Assembly: GCF_002002725.1 (NCBI RefSeq)
Contig: NZ_MUNW01000050.1
Coordinates: 203,273-267,272 of the forward strand
Length of the DNA: 64,000 nucleotides
Source of the DNA: Sinorhizobium sp. A49
Lineage (GTDB): Bacteria; Pseudomonadota; Alphaproteobacteria; Rhizobiales; Rhizobiaceae
Direction: 5' to 3'
The stretch's first letter is position 1, and every line of letters starts with the position of its first letter. A program made the position numbers and the translations under genes. The notes beneath the pieces were generated by a model. It saw only the letters and a program-made list of their open reading frames with translations, was not told the DNA's origin and did no database searches. Below, one piece after another: positions 55,101 through 63,578 of the stretch.

Positions 55101-58100
55101 TAAAACTGTCGGAACCGGAGTACCCAGGCGTCGGTGTATAGGTGATCGCAAGTCCAGAAACCGAAGCGGTGCCGTGCGTCGGTTGCGTACCGATAGCGAG
55201 CGCATCGGCGATCCCGCCGCCGAGATCGAGCGTGAGCGGGTTCGCCGTGGAGTTTGCGCCAACCGTTGCGCTCACATCGCCGGTAGTCGGGGCCTGGACC
55301 GCAATCGCGATCGAGTAGGCCGCTGTCCCCGTGGCGTTGTTGGCGTCGGTGGCCGTGACCGTGAAGGTGTAGTCTCCGGCGGTCGTTGGGGTTCCCGAGA
55401 TGAGACCGGACGCTGGATCGAGCGTCAACCCGTCCGGCAGCGTGCCGGTCACGGCATAGATGTAGGGTGAGGTGCCTGCGGATGCAGCGACTGTGACGCC
55501 GCTGTAGGCGGTTTTGGCGGTCCCGCCGGGCAAGGCGCCGGCGACCGGCGAGAAGCTGAGTGTGGGTGCCGTGACGGTGATCGTCACGGTCGCGGCCGCG
55601 GACGTGCCGGTCGCGTTGGTGGCGGTGTAGGCGAAGCTGTCGGAACCGGAGTATCCAGGCGTCGGGGTGTAGGTGATCGCAAGTCCTGAAACCGAAGCGG
55701 TGCCGTGCATCGGCTGGGTGCCGATGGCAAGCGTGTCCGCCGCGCCGCCACTGAGACTGAGTGTCACCGGATTGGCCGTGGAGTTCGCCGCAACCGTTAC
55801 ACTCACAGCGTTGGCGATCGGAGCAGGCTTTGGTGTGACCGAACTGGACGCATCGGAGGCCGGACCGGGGCCGATGCTGTTGGTGGCCGTGACTGTGAAG
55901 GTGTAGACCGTGCCGTTGGCAAGGCCCTTCACGGTTATGGGACTCGATCCGCCGGTTGCCACGGCACCACCTGGATCAGACGTCACGGTGTAGCTGCTGA
56001 TCGGCGTGGTGCCCGCGTTCATAGGGGCGGTGAAGCTGACTGTTGCCTCGCCGTCACCCGGCACAGCGCTGACGGCTGTCGGTGCGTCCGGAGCTGCGCC
56101 CGCGCGAGTGACGACGATGTCGTAGGTCGTCTTCGTGACGGCGTCCTGCGCCGTAACCACGATGCTTACGGCGTTGTCGCCGACCTGGAGGTTGACGGGA
56201 AGGCTGCCCGGCGCCGTGACGACAGTTCCGTTGACCGAGACGACGGCGCCCGAATGTGTGCTCGCCGGAGTGACGGCTATGGTGGAAACACTGTTGCCCA
56301 CCGAGACCGTGTAGCTTGTCGTGGCAGCGTCGAAGGCTGGAGCGAGCGTGCCATACGATAAGCCAATGCCCGAGAGGCTGGCATCGCTGGAAGGCGGCGC
56401 GACGATCATCGGCGTGCCGCCGGTGTACGCCTTGGTCATCTCGTTGCCGGCGAAGTCCTTGATCCCGGTGCTGGCGGACAGGCCGAGCGCCAAGGTACCT
56501 TCTCCCGAAACATTCGCGATCTGCACCTGATAGGTCGATCCCGATCCCGACACACTGTCGATCGTGCCTTGCGCGGTTCCTGTTTTCGCCAGGGTGAACT
56601 TGCCGATGTCCACGGCCGTGACCGGTTCGGAAAACGTGACGTCGAAGGTGGCGGCTGTCGCGGCGGGGTTGATTGACGTTACCGTGGGCCGGACGCCGTC
56701 GATCCTGATGCCTGATGTATCGGCAATGTTGCGCAGTGTGATATCTGCATCCACTAGGCGGTTGTAGTCCGTGATCGTTGCCCCCCCGCGCGCCATTGAC
56801 GAGATTGCGATTCCGTCTTCGTCGAGGTCGCTTTCGGCAACAGTGTAGGAAAACGTCATGGTGTTAAAGACGGCGCCGATCAGGTTGATCCGCCGCTCGA
56901 CAGCCCCAAAGACAGCCTTCAGGTACGGCCCCCCGTTGCTGGCGATGTGCTGATCGAACTCCACGTCGAACAGCAGCGTGGCGCCGATCGCGTAGGTTCG
57001 TGCCGGCGTGTCGAGCGGCTTGACGGCGGTGACGACCGGCGCGGCGACGTAGGTGTAGCCGTTCGCGCGCGTCACGGAGCTGTTGCCGACAGTCGTAACG
57101 GTCACATCGACTGGCCCGGACGTTCGTGCCGGCGCAATGGCCGTAATCCGGGTGGCGCTGTCAACGGTGAATGTGGTAGCAGGCGTGCCGCCGAATGCAA
57201 CGGCACTCACACCGATGAAGTTGGTGCCGGTGATGGTCACGGACTGTCCGCCGGCGGTGCTTCCGATGGACGGCGCGACACCGGTGATCGTGGCAGGTGC
57301 GGCGCGCGTGACGACCACCCAATAGGTCCGCTTGACCGTGCGGTCCTCGGTCATGACCGTGATGGTGAGCGTGTTCTCGCCGACATCGAGCGGCACAGCG
57401 TTCGACGCGCCCGAGACAGCGCTTACGCCGTTGATCTTCACCGCCGTTGTGGTTGCGGCGGTGGACGGTGTCACGCCAAGAGTGGAGACGCCGTTGGCCA
57501 CGGTCGCCGTATAGATCATGGTGTTGGTATTGAAGGCCGGCTCGAGGTTGCCGCTCGAGAGGTCGAGACCGGAAAGAGCCGCGTCCAACGGGTTGCTCTT
57601 CGTGACGCAGACGACGTCCATACGCCAGGGGTATGTCGTCGGGCTATAGTTTATGGTTTCGACGAAGAGACCACCTTGAACGAGGTCTTTCCCTGATATC
57701 GATGCGGATTCGTCGCCGGTTACCGTGCCTGCCTGATTCTCGACCGACATGTATTGGGCGCCTATTTGGGCGACCGCGGAAAAGTATCCGTAATCCAGGT
57801 AGGTCGGATTGCGGATCAGATCGATATGAAGCTGGTCCGTGGTTTCAAAGTCAGTTTTTGGATAGGTCCCCGTGAAAAATCCGACCTCCTTCCCGTTCAG
57901 ATCGGCAACGATATCCTCGCATCCTTTCGATGCGAACGCCTCTCCCGCCGCAGCCAGGAGGCCGAAAAGAAGAAAGACCAAGGCCGTCAGCAGACGGATC
58001 TGATAGTGCCAAAACCGGCGTATCTTTCCATCTTTCGGCCCCGCCACCACCGGTGTGGCGATGCACTTTCGTTCGACGATGCCGTCAGACTGCATCGCAG

Positions 58101-58176
58101 CGGTGTCGCCGCCGCTTGCCACACGAACGGCCCGGTTGCAGGAGCGTGCGGCCGTGGCCGATCGATAGCTTGTCAT
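52114..58176 (-). CDS. giant autotransporter adhesin-like protein with Ig-type repeats (2020 aa)
   Basis: A type V secreted surface protein. An extended signal peptide has its hydrophobic core at residues 60-78 (LLTALVFLLFGLLAAAG), with cleavage near AFA-S (82/83). The passenger holds a cadherin-like beta-sandwich (about 190-290), an IPT/TIG domain (292-376), a second beta-sandwich (597-690), an FN3 domain (694-783), four 177-residue repeats (about 788-1495) and a partial unit to about 1585. The C-terminal barrel (about 1775-2020) ends in Phe (ISGRF), as required for outer-membrane assembly. The ligand is unknown. An AraC gene lies 164 bp upstream on the same strand. Confidence 0.92.
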   Translation of the reverse strand: MTSYRSATAARSCNRAVRVASGGDTAAMQSDGIVERKCIATPVVAGPKDGKIRRFWHYQIRLLTALVFLLFGLLAAAGEAFASKGCEDIVADLNGKEVGFFTGTYPKTDFETTDQLHIDLIRNPTYLDYGYFSAVAQIGAQYMSVENQAGTVTGDESASISGKDLVQGGLFVETINYSPTTYPWRMDVVCVTKSNPLDAALSGLDLSSGNLEPAFNTNTMIYTATVANGVSTLGVTPSTAATTTAVKINGVSAVSGASNAVPLDVGENTLTITVMTEDRTVKRTYWVVVTRAAPATITGVAPSIGSTAGGQSVTITGTNFIGVSAVAFGGTPATTFTVDSATRITAIAPARTSGPVDVTVTTVGNSSVTRANGYTYVAAPVVTAVKPLDTPARTYAIGATLLFDVEFDQHIASNGGPYLKAVFGAVERRINLIGAVFNTMTFSYTVAESDLDEDGIAISSMARGGATITDYNRLVDADITLRNIADTSGIRIDGVRPTVTSINPAATAATFDVTFSEPVTAVDIGKFTLAKTGTAQGTIDSVSGSGSTYQVQIANVSGEGTLALGLSASTGIKDFAGNEMTKAYTGGTPMIVAPPSSDASLSGIGLSYGTLAPAFDAATTSYTVSVGNSVSTIAVTPASTHSGAVVSVNGTVVTAPGSLPVNLQVGDNAVSIVVTAQDAVTKTTYDIVVTRAGAAPDAPTAVSAVPGDGEATVSFTAPMNAGTTPISSYTVTSDPGGAVATGGSSPITVKGLANGTVYTFTVTATNSIGPGPASDASSSVTPKPAPIANAVSVTVAANSTANPVTLSLSGGAADTLAIGTQPMHGTASVSGLAITYTPTPGYSGSDSFAYTATNATGTSAAATVTITVTAPTLSFSPVAGALPGGTAKTAYSGVTVAASAGTSPYIYAVTGTLPDGLTLDPASGLISGTPTTAGDYTFTVTATDANNATGTAAYSIAIAVQAPTTGDVSATVGANSTANPLTLDLGGGIADALAIGTQPTHGTASVSGLAITYTPTPGYSGSDSFTYTATNATGTSTAATVTITVTAPTLSFSPVDGALPGGTAKTAYSGVTVAASAGTAPYIYAVTGTLPDGLTLDPASGLISGTPTTAGDYTFTVTATDANNATGTAAYSIAIAVEAPTAGNVSATVAANSTANPVTLDLGGGIADTLAIGTQPTHGTAAVSGLAITYTPTPGYSGSDSFTYTATNATGTSTAATVTITVTAPTLSFSPAAGTLTGGIVGTAYDVTVAASAGTAPYRYAVASGALPAGLALDGTTGRISGTPTTTGSHNFTVTATDANTATGTASYSIAIVIQAPTANNVRATVAANSAANPITLDLSGGAADSVAIGTQPAHGTAAVSGLAITYTPTPGYSGTDSFTYVATNTTGTSPAATVAITVTAPTLTFSPPAGALASGTAGAAYSGATVTASAGTAPYRYAVTSGQLPAGLALDSATGAIAGIPTRAGNHDFTVTATDANNAAGTARYSITIEPAPVNFTFEPPAGTLKDTMAGEDYSQPIAAKGGTGPMLYRLASGALPKGMVINVSTGELTGALAADAAGSYTFAIEVRDSNGATGTASYTLNVQARTITVSDKVVDVPAGSAPPDVYLNRGATGGPFTAAEATFVEPAQAGTASIIQGELAQVGPVAPPVGWYLKFTPNKAYSGQVRIGFRLVSALGASNTGTVTYNLAFDASSHAAEIDALVRDFVRTRQNLIASTIKVPGLLDRRQMAAGTDTVTTRMTPSTDGVTLGFSTSLAQMEAARDRADGVDQAETSPFNIWLDSTFLIHRRKDDDDKWGNFGMVSLGTDYLLSEKALLGLSFHYDRMTDPTDEDAELSGNGWLAGPYASFELGKGIFWDTSLLYGGSSNTIDTTAFDGTFDTRRLLLDTAVKGQWQLDDATVFTPALRAVYFSETVDDYGVKNGAGDIVDLKGFTEEQLRVSLRAEIARQFSLENDMTLTPKLAGTVGYSGLDGAGLFGSLSAALSLQTAQSWSIDTGLLFNIEGDGETSAGAKVGISGRF
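53425..55815 (-). repeat. four 531-bp tandem repeats plus a partial copy in the autotransporter
   Basis: The repeat phase is set by the block encoding VAANSTANP, seen near 55814, 55283, 54752 and 54221, an exact 531-bp (177-codon) period. Each unit holds a PTPGYSGSDSFTYTATNATGTS-type cadherin/Big-like module and a GLTLDPASGLISGTPTTAGDYTFTVTA-type putative Ig module. Copies 1-3 are nearly identical at DNA level, copy 4 is more diverged, and a half unit follows. This points to recent expansion by unequal recombination. Confidence 0.93.
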
Positions 58177-58340
58177 GACGGATTTCTCTCAACAAAAACC
58201 GCGCCATGGCAGGCGCGCTTCGTGTTAGCTCGGAGAAAGTGCCGTCTTCAATTGGCGCAGACGGTCAGGCGTGGAAATGCGCACCCCGTGCCAATGACCC
58301 TGCGTTTACTGCCAAATCGGCTGTCTTGCCGCGCAGGTCC

Positions 58341-59408
58341 TTATCGCCCGATCAGGCTGATCCATTGCGACCAGTCGGTCGCCGACAGCCCAGGTGCGGA
58401 TTTTAGCAGGGCCGGATGATGCGCCGAAAGATGCCGTAGCTCCCGCGGCGACATGCCGAATTCCCGACGAAACGCACGGCTGAAATTGGCCGCGTTGGTA
58501 AACCCATGCGCTAAGGCGAGGTCTGCGATTGCAACGTGCCTGTATTCCGGCGCTCGCAGATTTATGAAGGCGCGCCGCAGGCGCTGCTGCGCCAGGAAAA
58601 CCGAAAATCCCCCAACCAGCTCCAGAAGCCGGTAGACCGTTCGGCGCGACAGACCGAATGCGCCCATGACACGCTCCACGGTCAGATCGGGTTCGAGCAA
58701 GTGGTCGGTTATATAGCGCCTGACCGCGATCGACAGCGCATGGCCGACGCTTGCTGCATTGCCCTCGCTCGTCTGGCTGTTGATCGCAGCGCCGGCAAGA
58801 TCAAGCAGCGGAGACAGGACCGCTTCCGCGTCGCCGACGGAGATATGATCCAGCTGTTTGTGAAGGCTGCCGAGCGTGTCCCTCAACAGCGAAACGAGCG
58901 GCATGCTTGCCGGTAGGACCAGTTCATGATTGTCGTCCGGGCGCTTCAGGCGGGGGGCCAGCATCTGGCGCGGAATGACGAGGCTGAGATGCTCATGATC
59001 GATGGTGGATGTGGCGAGCGGCTGCGCCATATCGATCACGTAGAGGTCACCGGGGCGGGCAATGCTGTCGGAGCTGCCGCGGGTGCCGCTTTGACCATTG
59101 AGATAGAACTGCACGAGATACCCGTCCATGCCGTCCCGGGCGATCTTGTAGCGGGACCGGTCGAAGTCCTGACCGCTCGATCGAGTGCGCGCGACCCCGA
59201 CACCTCCGATCAGGGCCGCATCGACGCTGGCAAAGAAAGGTTCGTCGGATGGACCGCGAAGGCGCGTGTCAAAAAGAACGCCGATCGACTCGCGCCACAT
59301 CAAATGGGCGTCTTGCTGCCGCATCGCTGTGGTGTCGAATCGAGAGCGCGGCAATCCGAAGTGATCGATAGGCGAGGAGCCCAAGCTTGACGTTGCATCA
59401 AATGACAT
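58341..59408 (-). CDS. AraC-family transcriptional regulator
   Basis: The C-terminal part (about residues 250-345) has the AraC/XylS motif pair (LTVERVMGAFGLSRRTVYRLLE and VAIADLALAHGFTNAANFSRAFRREFG). The N-terminal part (about 20-230) resembles the AraC_binding_2 domain. The start is the ATG at 59408 (MSFDATSSLG). The stop is 164 bp before the autotransporter start on the same strand, so control of the adhesin is likely but unproven. Confidence 0.9.
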   Translation of the reverse strand: MSFDATSSLGSSPIDHFGLPRSRFDTTAMRQQDAHLMWRESIGVLFDTRLRGPSDEPFFASVDAALIGGVGVARTRSSGQDFDRSRYKIARDGMDGYLVQFYLNGQSGTRGSSDSIARPGDLYVIDMAQPLATSTIDHEHLSLVIPRQMLAPRLKRPDDNHELVLPASMPLVSLLRDTLGSLHKQLDHISVGDAEAVLSPLLDLAGAAINSQTSEGNAASVGHALSIAVRRYITDHLLEPDLTVERVMGAFGLSRRTVYRLLELVGGFSVFLAQQRLRRAFINLRAPEYRHVAIADLALAHGFTNAANFSRAFRREFGMSPRELRHLSAHHPALLKSAPGLSATDWSQWISLIGR

Positions 59409-59547
59409 GGTCGGAAAACTTCGTTCTTTGCGCTGCACTGATGGTCATAAATTGACAACTGGCAATTGGCTTATCCGAGCATGTCTACCACAACTCCTGA
59501 ATACATCCGCTCACGTCGCGACTCTCGCTGGCTGGAAGCTAAACACT

Positions 59548-59647
59548 AGAGCATCCCGCCTTCATGTGGAACTACCTAAGGCGGATAAGATGCTCTGGAA
59601 TCAAGGAGCTAGAGCGTCTTTACGCATTCTTCTGAACACACGGCTCT
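59548..59647 (+). repeat. rhizobial-type intergenic hairpin repeat
   Basis: AGAGCATC (59548-59555) and GATGCTCT (59589-59596) flank an inner CGCCTT/AAGGCG pair. A second hairpin with AGAGC (59611-59615) and GCTCT (59643-59647) follows directly. Tandem hairpins with CTAGAGCAT ends are common dispersed repeats in rhizobial genomes, from general memory. The repeat lies within the 429-bp gap (59409-59837) between the AraC and MocR genes, which otherwise holds no gene. Confidence 0.6.
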
Positions 59648-59837
59648 CCAGAGATAGCTGGATGTTCTTGCGAGATCATTTCAGCCGCAAGGTGAATATA
59701 AAAATCTCGCCGTGGCAAGCTTCAAGCGGATAAAGGTAGACTGCGGCCGTATGCCGTTGCGGCGCACTTCAGCTCTGTTTGCCGGATTGCCGTACTGCTT
59801 TTGACGGAAAACCGCTCCGCACTTTTCCCGGAAAGTT

Positions 59838-61328
59838 CTATGGGCTCTTTGCGGCCTGAAGAGCGCCTGCAAGCTTTCTGACCGCGACGTCAAGCTCGAT
59901 CGGCGTATAGGCGGCGAATCCCATCAGGAACCCGGCCTTGCCATCGCCGGAGGCATGAAGCCCCGACAGGCCGAGCAGCTCGACGCCGACGCGTCGCGCC
60001 GCGTCGATCGCCGTGCACTCTGGCAAGCCGCAGGTCAGCACGCACGGCATCTGCAGGCCGCCGATCGGAATCCGCGGCTCTACGAAGGCCGAAAGATGTG
60101 TCCGCACAAGGCCAGCAAGCGTATCGAGCCGCTCGGAATAGATGCCGCGCATGGCGCGAACATAAGCGCCGAAATGCCCGCCTTCCATGAACCGAGCGAG
60201 TGTCAGTTGCGCCATCGAAGCGGTGTGGCCGTCAAGCAATGTCCGTGCGACGGTCATCGGGTTGACCAATTGTGGAGGCAGCACGACATAGCCGATCCGC
60301 AACCCGGGAAAGAGCGATTTGGTGAAGGTGCCGATGTAAATGGTCCGGTCATGAGGGTCGAGGCCCTGCATGCAGGCCGTTGGTTTTCCGGCATAGTGGA
60401 ATTCGCTGTCGTAGTCGTCCTCGATGATCCAGGCCTGGTGCTTACCTGCCCATTCGATGAGGGCAAGTCGTCGATCGAGTGCAAGCGTCGCACCGGTCGG
60501 AAATTGATGCGAAGGCGTCAGGAAAACGGCCTTGGCCTTGGGAGGCTGGCTCAAGATCCGTTCGACCGTGATGCCCTGATCGTCCACGGGAATTGGAACA
60601 CATTCGAGGCCTGCAGCGTCGAATGCCTTGCGCGCGCCGTAGTATGCCGGATCTTCGATGAAGATGCGGTCACCGGGATCGAGCAGCATGTTGGCGCACA
60701 GCGCCATTGCCTGTTGTGAACTCGTGAGAACCAGCACACGGTCGGCGCTGGCACGAGCACCCCGTTCCAGGTTGACATAGTCGGCAATCGCGCGTCGAAG
60801 CGGTTCTGCGCCTTGTGGATCTCCGTGAAGGAGGGCCTGTGTGCCCGTTTCCTTCAGGACCTGGCGCTCCAGACGTTCCCACAGCGAAAGCGGAAAGCTG
60901 CGCGTCTCCGGCACACCCGGTGCGAATGGCCGGGGTACAAGTTGCTCGCGGACGCCGCCGCTGCGCGACATGGCGGCGCCGCGTCTGCTGAGGCTTGGCT
61001 CCTTGTGACGCTGAAGCGCCTCTCGCCGCGGAACCCTTTGGCCCGTGGAGAATGCCTTCACCTCGGCGACGAAACTGCCGCTGCCCACCCGTCGGTCGAT
61101 AAAGCCCTCGGCATGGAGCTGGGAATAGGCGGCCTCGACGGTGTCGCGGGATACACTGAGTGATCTGGCGAGCGCACGCGATGCCGGCAGCGGTCTGCCG
61201 GGACCAAGCGCACCATCGACGATGAGTTGCCTGACTGCCCGCTGAATCCGTGCGTGGAGCGGCAGCTCTGCGTGCGTGGGATGGGCAAGCCAAGCCTTCA
61301 CGGTTTCCAATTGAGAGTGTTTGAACAA
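59838..61328 (-). CDS. MocR/PdxR-type regulator (GntR HTH fused to aminotransferase domain)
   Basis: An N-terminal GntR winged helix (about residues 20-90, LPLHARIQRAVRQLIVDGALGPGRPLPASRALARSLSVSRDTVEAAYSQL in parts) is joined by a linker to a fold-type I aminotransferase domain (about 130-490). The PLP lysine is in GTFTKSLFPGLRIGY. MocR proteins sense PLP or small amines. The start is a TTG at 61328; a GTG at 61301 is an alternative, and there is no early ATG. It is divergent from the BenE gene, with repeated ATGGACT-like sites in between. Confidence 0.88.
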   Translation of the reverse strand: MFKHSQLETVKAWLAHPTHAELPLHARIQRAVRQLIVDGALGPGRPLPASRALARSLSVSRDTVEAAYSQLHAEGFIDRRVGSGSFVAEVKAFSTGQRVPRREALQRHKEPSLSRRGAAMSRSGGVREQLVPRPFAPGVPETRSFPLSLWERLERQVLKETGTQALLHGDPQGAEPLRRAIADYVNLERGARASADRVLVLTSSQQAMALCANMLLDPGDRIFIEDPAYYGARKAFDAAGLECVPIPVDDQGITVERILSQPPKAKAVFLTPSHQFPTGATLALDRRLALIEWAGKHQAWIIEDDYDSEFHYAGKPTACMQGLDPHDRTIYIGTFTKSLFPGLRIGYVVLPPQLVNPMTVARTLLDGHTASMAQLTLARFMEGGHFGAYVRAMRGIYSERLDTLAGLVRTHLSAFVEPRIPIGGLQMPCVLTCGLPECTAIDAARRVGVELLGLSGLHASGDGKAGFLMGFAAYTPIELDVAVRKLAGALQAAKSP

Positions 61329-61377
61329 ATGGTCTGGCCGTCGACTGAAAAGTGGATGGGACTATCAGTCCATTTGT
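61325..61377. promoter_or_regulatory. candidate MocR operator array
   Basis: ACAAATGGTCT (61325-61335) and the inverted AGTCCATTTGT (61367-61377) match at 10 of 11 positions. A third half-site ATGGGACT lies at 61356-61363, so that GGACT-ATC-AGTCC (61359-61371) forms a compact dyad. The array spans the MocR start and the promoter side of the BenE gene. Confidence 0.5.
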
Positions 61378-61440
61378 CGATTAGAAGTCAAGCCGCATCC
61401 TCACCCGGCGCCAGAGACTTTCAGGAGATTCAATCGGATC

Positions 61441-62673
61441 ATGTCGCATATCTCGTCACCATCGCCCTTCCGTTTAAGTGATCTCACGCATCCCATTGTC
61501 GCCGGTTTGATCTCCGTCATCGTCAACTACGGCGGAACCTTCATTCTGGTCTTCCAGGCCGCAAAGGTCGCGGGTCTGAGCCCGGAACTGACCGCATCGT
61601 GGGTCTGGTCCGTTTCCATCGGGGTCGGTCTGACCGGACTGTTTCTGAGCTGGCGCTATCGCGAGCCGATCATCACGGCCTGGTCGACCCCGGCTGCGGC
61701 ATTCCTCGTGACGGCGCTTGCGACCACGTCCTATGCAGAAGCGGTGGGTGCCTATCTGATCTCGGCAGCTGCCTTCGTCGCATTGGGGCTGTTGGGCTGT
61801 TTCGATAGGGTCATCAAGCTGATCCCGCCCGGCATCGCCTCAGGGCTGCTCGCGGGTATATTGCTGCAATTCGGCATCGGGGCTTTTGGAGGCGCGACGG
61901 TCGATCCGCTGCTGGTCGGGCTTCTGATCCTTGCCTATGTGCTGCTCAAGCGCTTTACCGCACGCTATGCCGTGGTCGGCATACTGGTGCTCGGTCTCGT
62001 GTTCCTGGCTATGCAGGGCCGGATCGATCTTTCCGGGCTGCAGTTGAAGCTGGCCGCGCCTGTGTTCACCATGCCGCAATTCTCGCTGAATGCGCTTCTG
62101 AGCGTGGCGCTGCCGCTGTTTCTAATCACCCTGACCGGGCAATACATGCCGGGCGTGCTGGTTCTGCGCAACGATGGCTTCAAGACCAGCGCCAGCCCGA
62201 TCTTGACGGTGACGGGTTTGGGTTCGCTTGTCATGGCGCCGTTCGGCTCTCACGCCTTCAACATCGCGGCCATCACCGCCGCAATCGCTACCGGCAAGGA
62301 GGCGCACGAAGACCCGACGAAGCGTTGGGTGGCGGGGATCGCGGCGGGCGCCTCTTACGTTCTTGTCGGCGTGTTCGGCGTGACACTTGCCGCCGTCTTC
62401 ATGGCATTGCCGGCAACGTTCATCACCACCTTGGCCGGGCTTGCGCTGCTGGGCACGATCGGCGGCAGTCTCGCCGGCGCAATGGCCGATCCGAAATCGC
62501 GCGAGGCAGCGTTGATTACCTTCCTCGCTTCGGCCGCGAACATCAGCCTGCTCGGGATCGGTGGTGCGTTTTGGGGGCTCGTGATCGGTGTTGTCGCTTC
62601 CATCGTGCTTAACGGCCGCCTGCCGCGTCGGGACAGTGGCAAAATGGTTGCCTTCGAGGGGGCGGAAGAGTGA
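61441..62673 (+). CDS. BenE-family transporter (benzoate/H+ symporter family)
   Basis: An inner-membrane protein of 410 residues with 11-12 predicted helices. GLISVIVNYGGTFILVFQAAKVAGLSPELTASWVWSVSIG (in parts) and ITAWSTPAAAFLVTAL are BenE-family features, as are LITLTGQYMPGVLVLRNDGF and FGSHAFNIAAITAAIATG. The start is the ATG at 61441 with an upstream CAGGAG. BenE imports benzoate in Acinetobacter, but the MocR neighbour and lack of benzoate genes mean that the real substrate may differ. Confidence 0.9.
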   Translation: MSHISSPSPFRLSDLTHPIVAGLISVIVNYGGTFILVFQAAKVAGLSPELTASWVWSVSIGVGLTGLFLSWRYREPIITAWSTPAAAFLVTALATTSYAEAVGAYLISAAAFVALGLLGCFDRVIKLIPPGIASGLLAGILLQFGIGAFGGATVDPLLVGLLILAYVLLKRFTARYAVVGILVLGLVFLAMQGRIDLSGLQLKLAAPVFTMPQFSLNALLSVALPLFLITLTGQYMPGVLVLRNDGFKTSASPILTVTGLGSLVMAPFGSHAFNIAAITAAIATGKEAHEDPTKRWVAGIAAGASYVLVGVFGVTLAAVFMALPATFITTLAGLALLGTIGGSLAGAMADPKSREAALITFLASAANISLLGIGGAFWGLVIGVVASIVLNGRLPRRDSGKMVAFEGAEE

Positions 62674-62771
62674 TGTCCGGCTTCCGCCGGCTCAATCCGG
62701 AAGCATGTGGCGCGCGGCCGTCGCAAACGCGACCATCGCTAATGCTTTGGGAGACTTCGTACCCGCCGTCC

Positions 62772-63026
62772 TCATAAGGTCGGACGTCGATCGCTGACCA
62801 TTTTCTCGACCACGACTGCTTGAGCGGGGCCAGGCGTGCGCTTCGCCCTCCATTCGGTCGGGTTCATGCCGGTCACGCGCCTGAACTCGCGGTTGAAGTT
62901 GGATTTCGCCAGAAAGGCGACGTCGTAGACAATCGTCGTAGTGGCGATGTCGGCGCTTTCCAAAAGCCGGCAGGCCTCGGCGATCCGGAAATCGTTGACA
63001 TATTGCGACAGGTTCTTGCCGTGGAC
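62772..63026 (-). pseudogene. C-terminal remnant of an AraC-family regulator
   Basis: Reading minus from about 63026: HGKNLSQYVNDFRIAEACRL, LLESADIATTTIVYDVAF and LAKSNFNREFRRVTGMNPTEW form the second helix-turn-helix and conserved tail of an AraC/XylS regulator. The stop is at 62772. Homology stops abruptly near 63024-63026 with no start codon, so the sensor domain and first helix-turn-helix are missing. It abuts another gene fragment head to head. Confidence 0.8.
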
Positions 63027-63044
63027 AATATCGCTAGAGGCTTC

Positions 63045-63407
63045 GGCGCTTCACCTCTGGAAGTCATTGACGATGGCCGGCTGAAAGTGGCGTTCTTGGC
63101 CATCCCGGCACTTTTTCTTGCCGATGGCCTGCGCGACGTGCACAAACCCGTGGCGCTCTGGGTAGCCGCCTTGGACGACATCGTGCCGGTGGTGCCGGAC
63201 TTCGCCATCCTCCGGGACGGATTGCCGGTCAGGCCCGTTTCCCATATCGAGCCCGATGCGGGGCTCTACTCCTTCCTCGCGCCATACACCCGGACCCAAC
63301 GCGCGGAGTTGTACGAGATCTGCACCGATCTGCCGGGCTTCGATCGCGTCGCATTTCATCCGCGGCTGAACGCTGCCGCGGTCGCCTTCTTCAGGGCAAA
63401 TCTCTAG
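63045..63407 (+). pseudogene. C-terminal remnant of an alpha/beta-hydrolase (dienelactone-hydrolase-like)
   Basis: The frame encodes DDGRLKVAFLAIPALFLADGL, LRDVHKPVALWVAALDDIVP, DLPGFDRVAFHPRLNAAAV and AFFRANL, matching the end of cytosolic alpha/beta-hydrolases. It has no start codon or N-terminal half. The segment EPDAGLYSFLAPY has Leu at 63264-63266, where relatives usually have the catalytic His (AGHYSF), a sign of decay. It begins at the same breakpoint where the AraC remnant ends. Confidence 0.7.
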
Positions 63408-63433
63408 GCGGATGCTTGGGTGGATGTGTGTGG

Positions 63434-63454
63434 CGCGAGGCGAGGTGCCTCGCG
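63434..63454. other. hairpin after the hydrolase remnant
   Basis: CGCGAGGC (63434-63441) pairs with GCCTCGCG (63447-63454) around a 5-nt loop. It may be an old terminator of the hydrolase gene. No U-run follows. Confidence 0.35.
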
Positions 63455-63578
63455 GCTCCCGGACCTGACATCGGGCGCCATATTGCCGTGGGTCCTGAAA
63501 TGGTCGGCTGTCCGAGCTTCATGCCGCCAATCCTTGAGCCGGTGGCAAATCGGTGGCGTCACCGGCGCATCATTTCCC

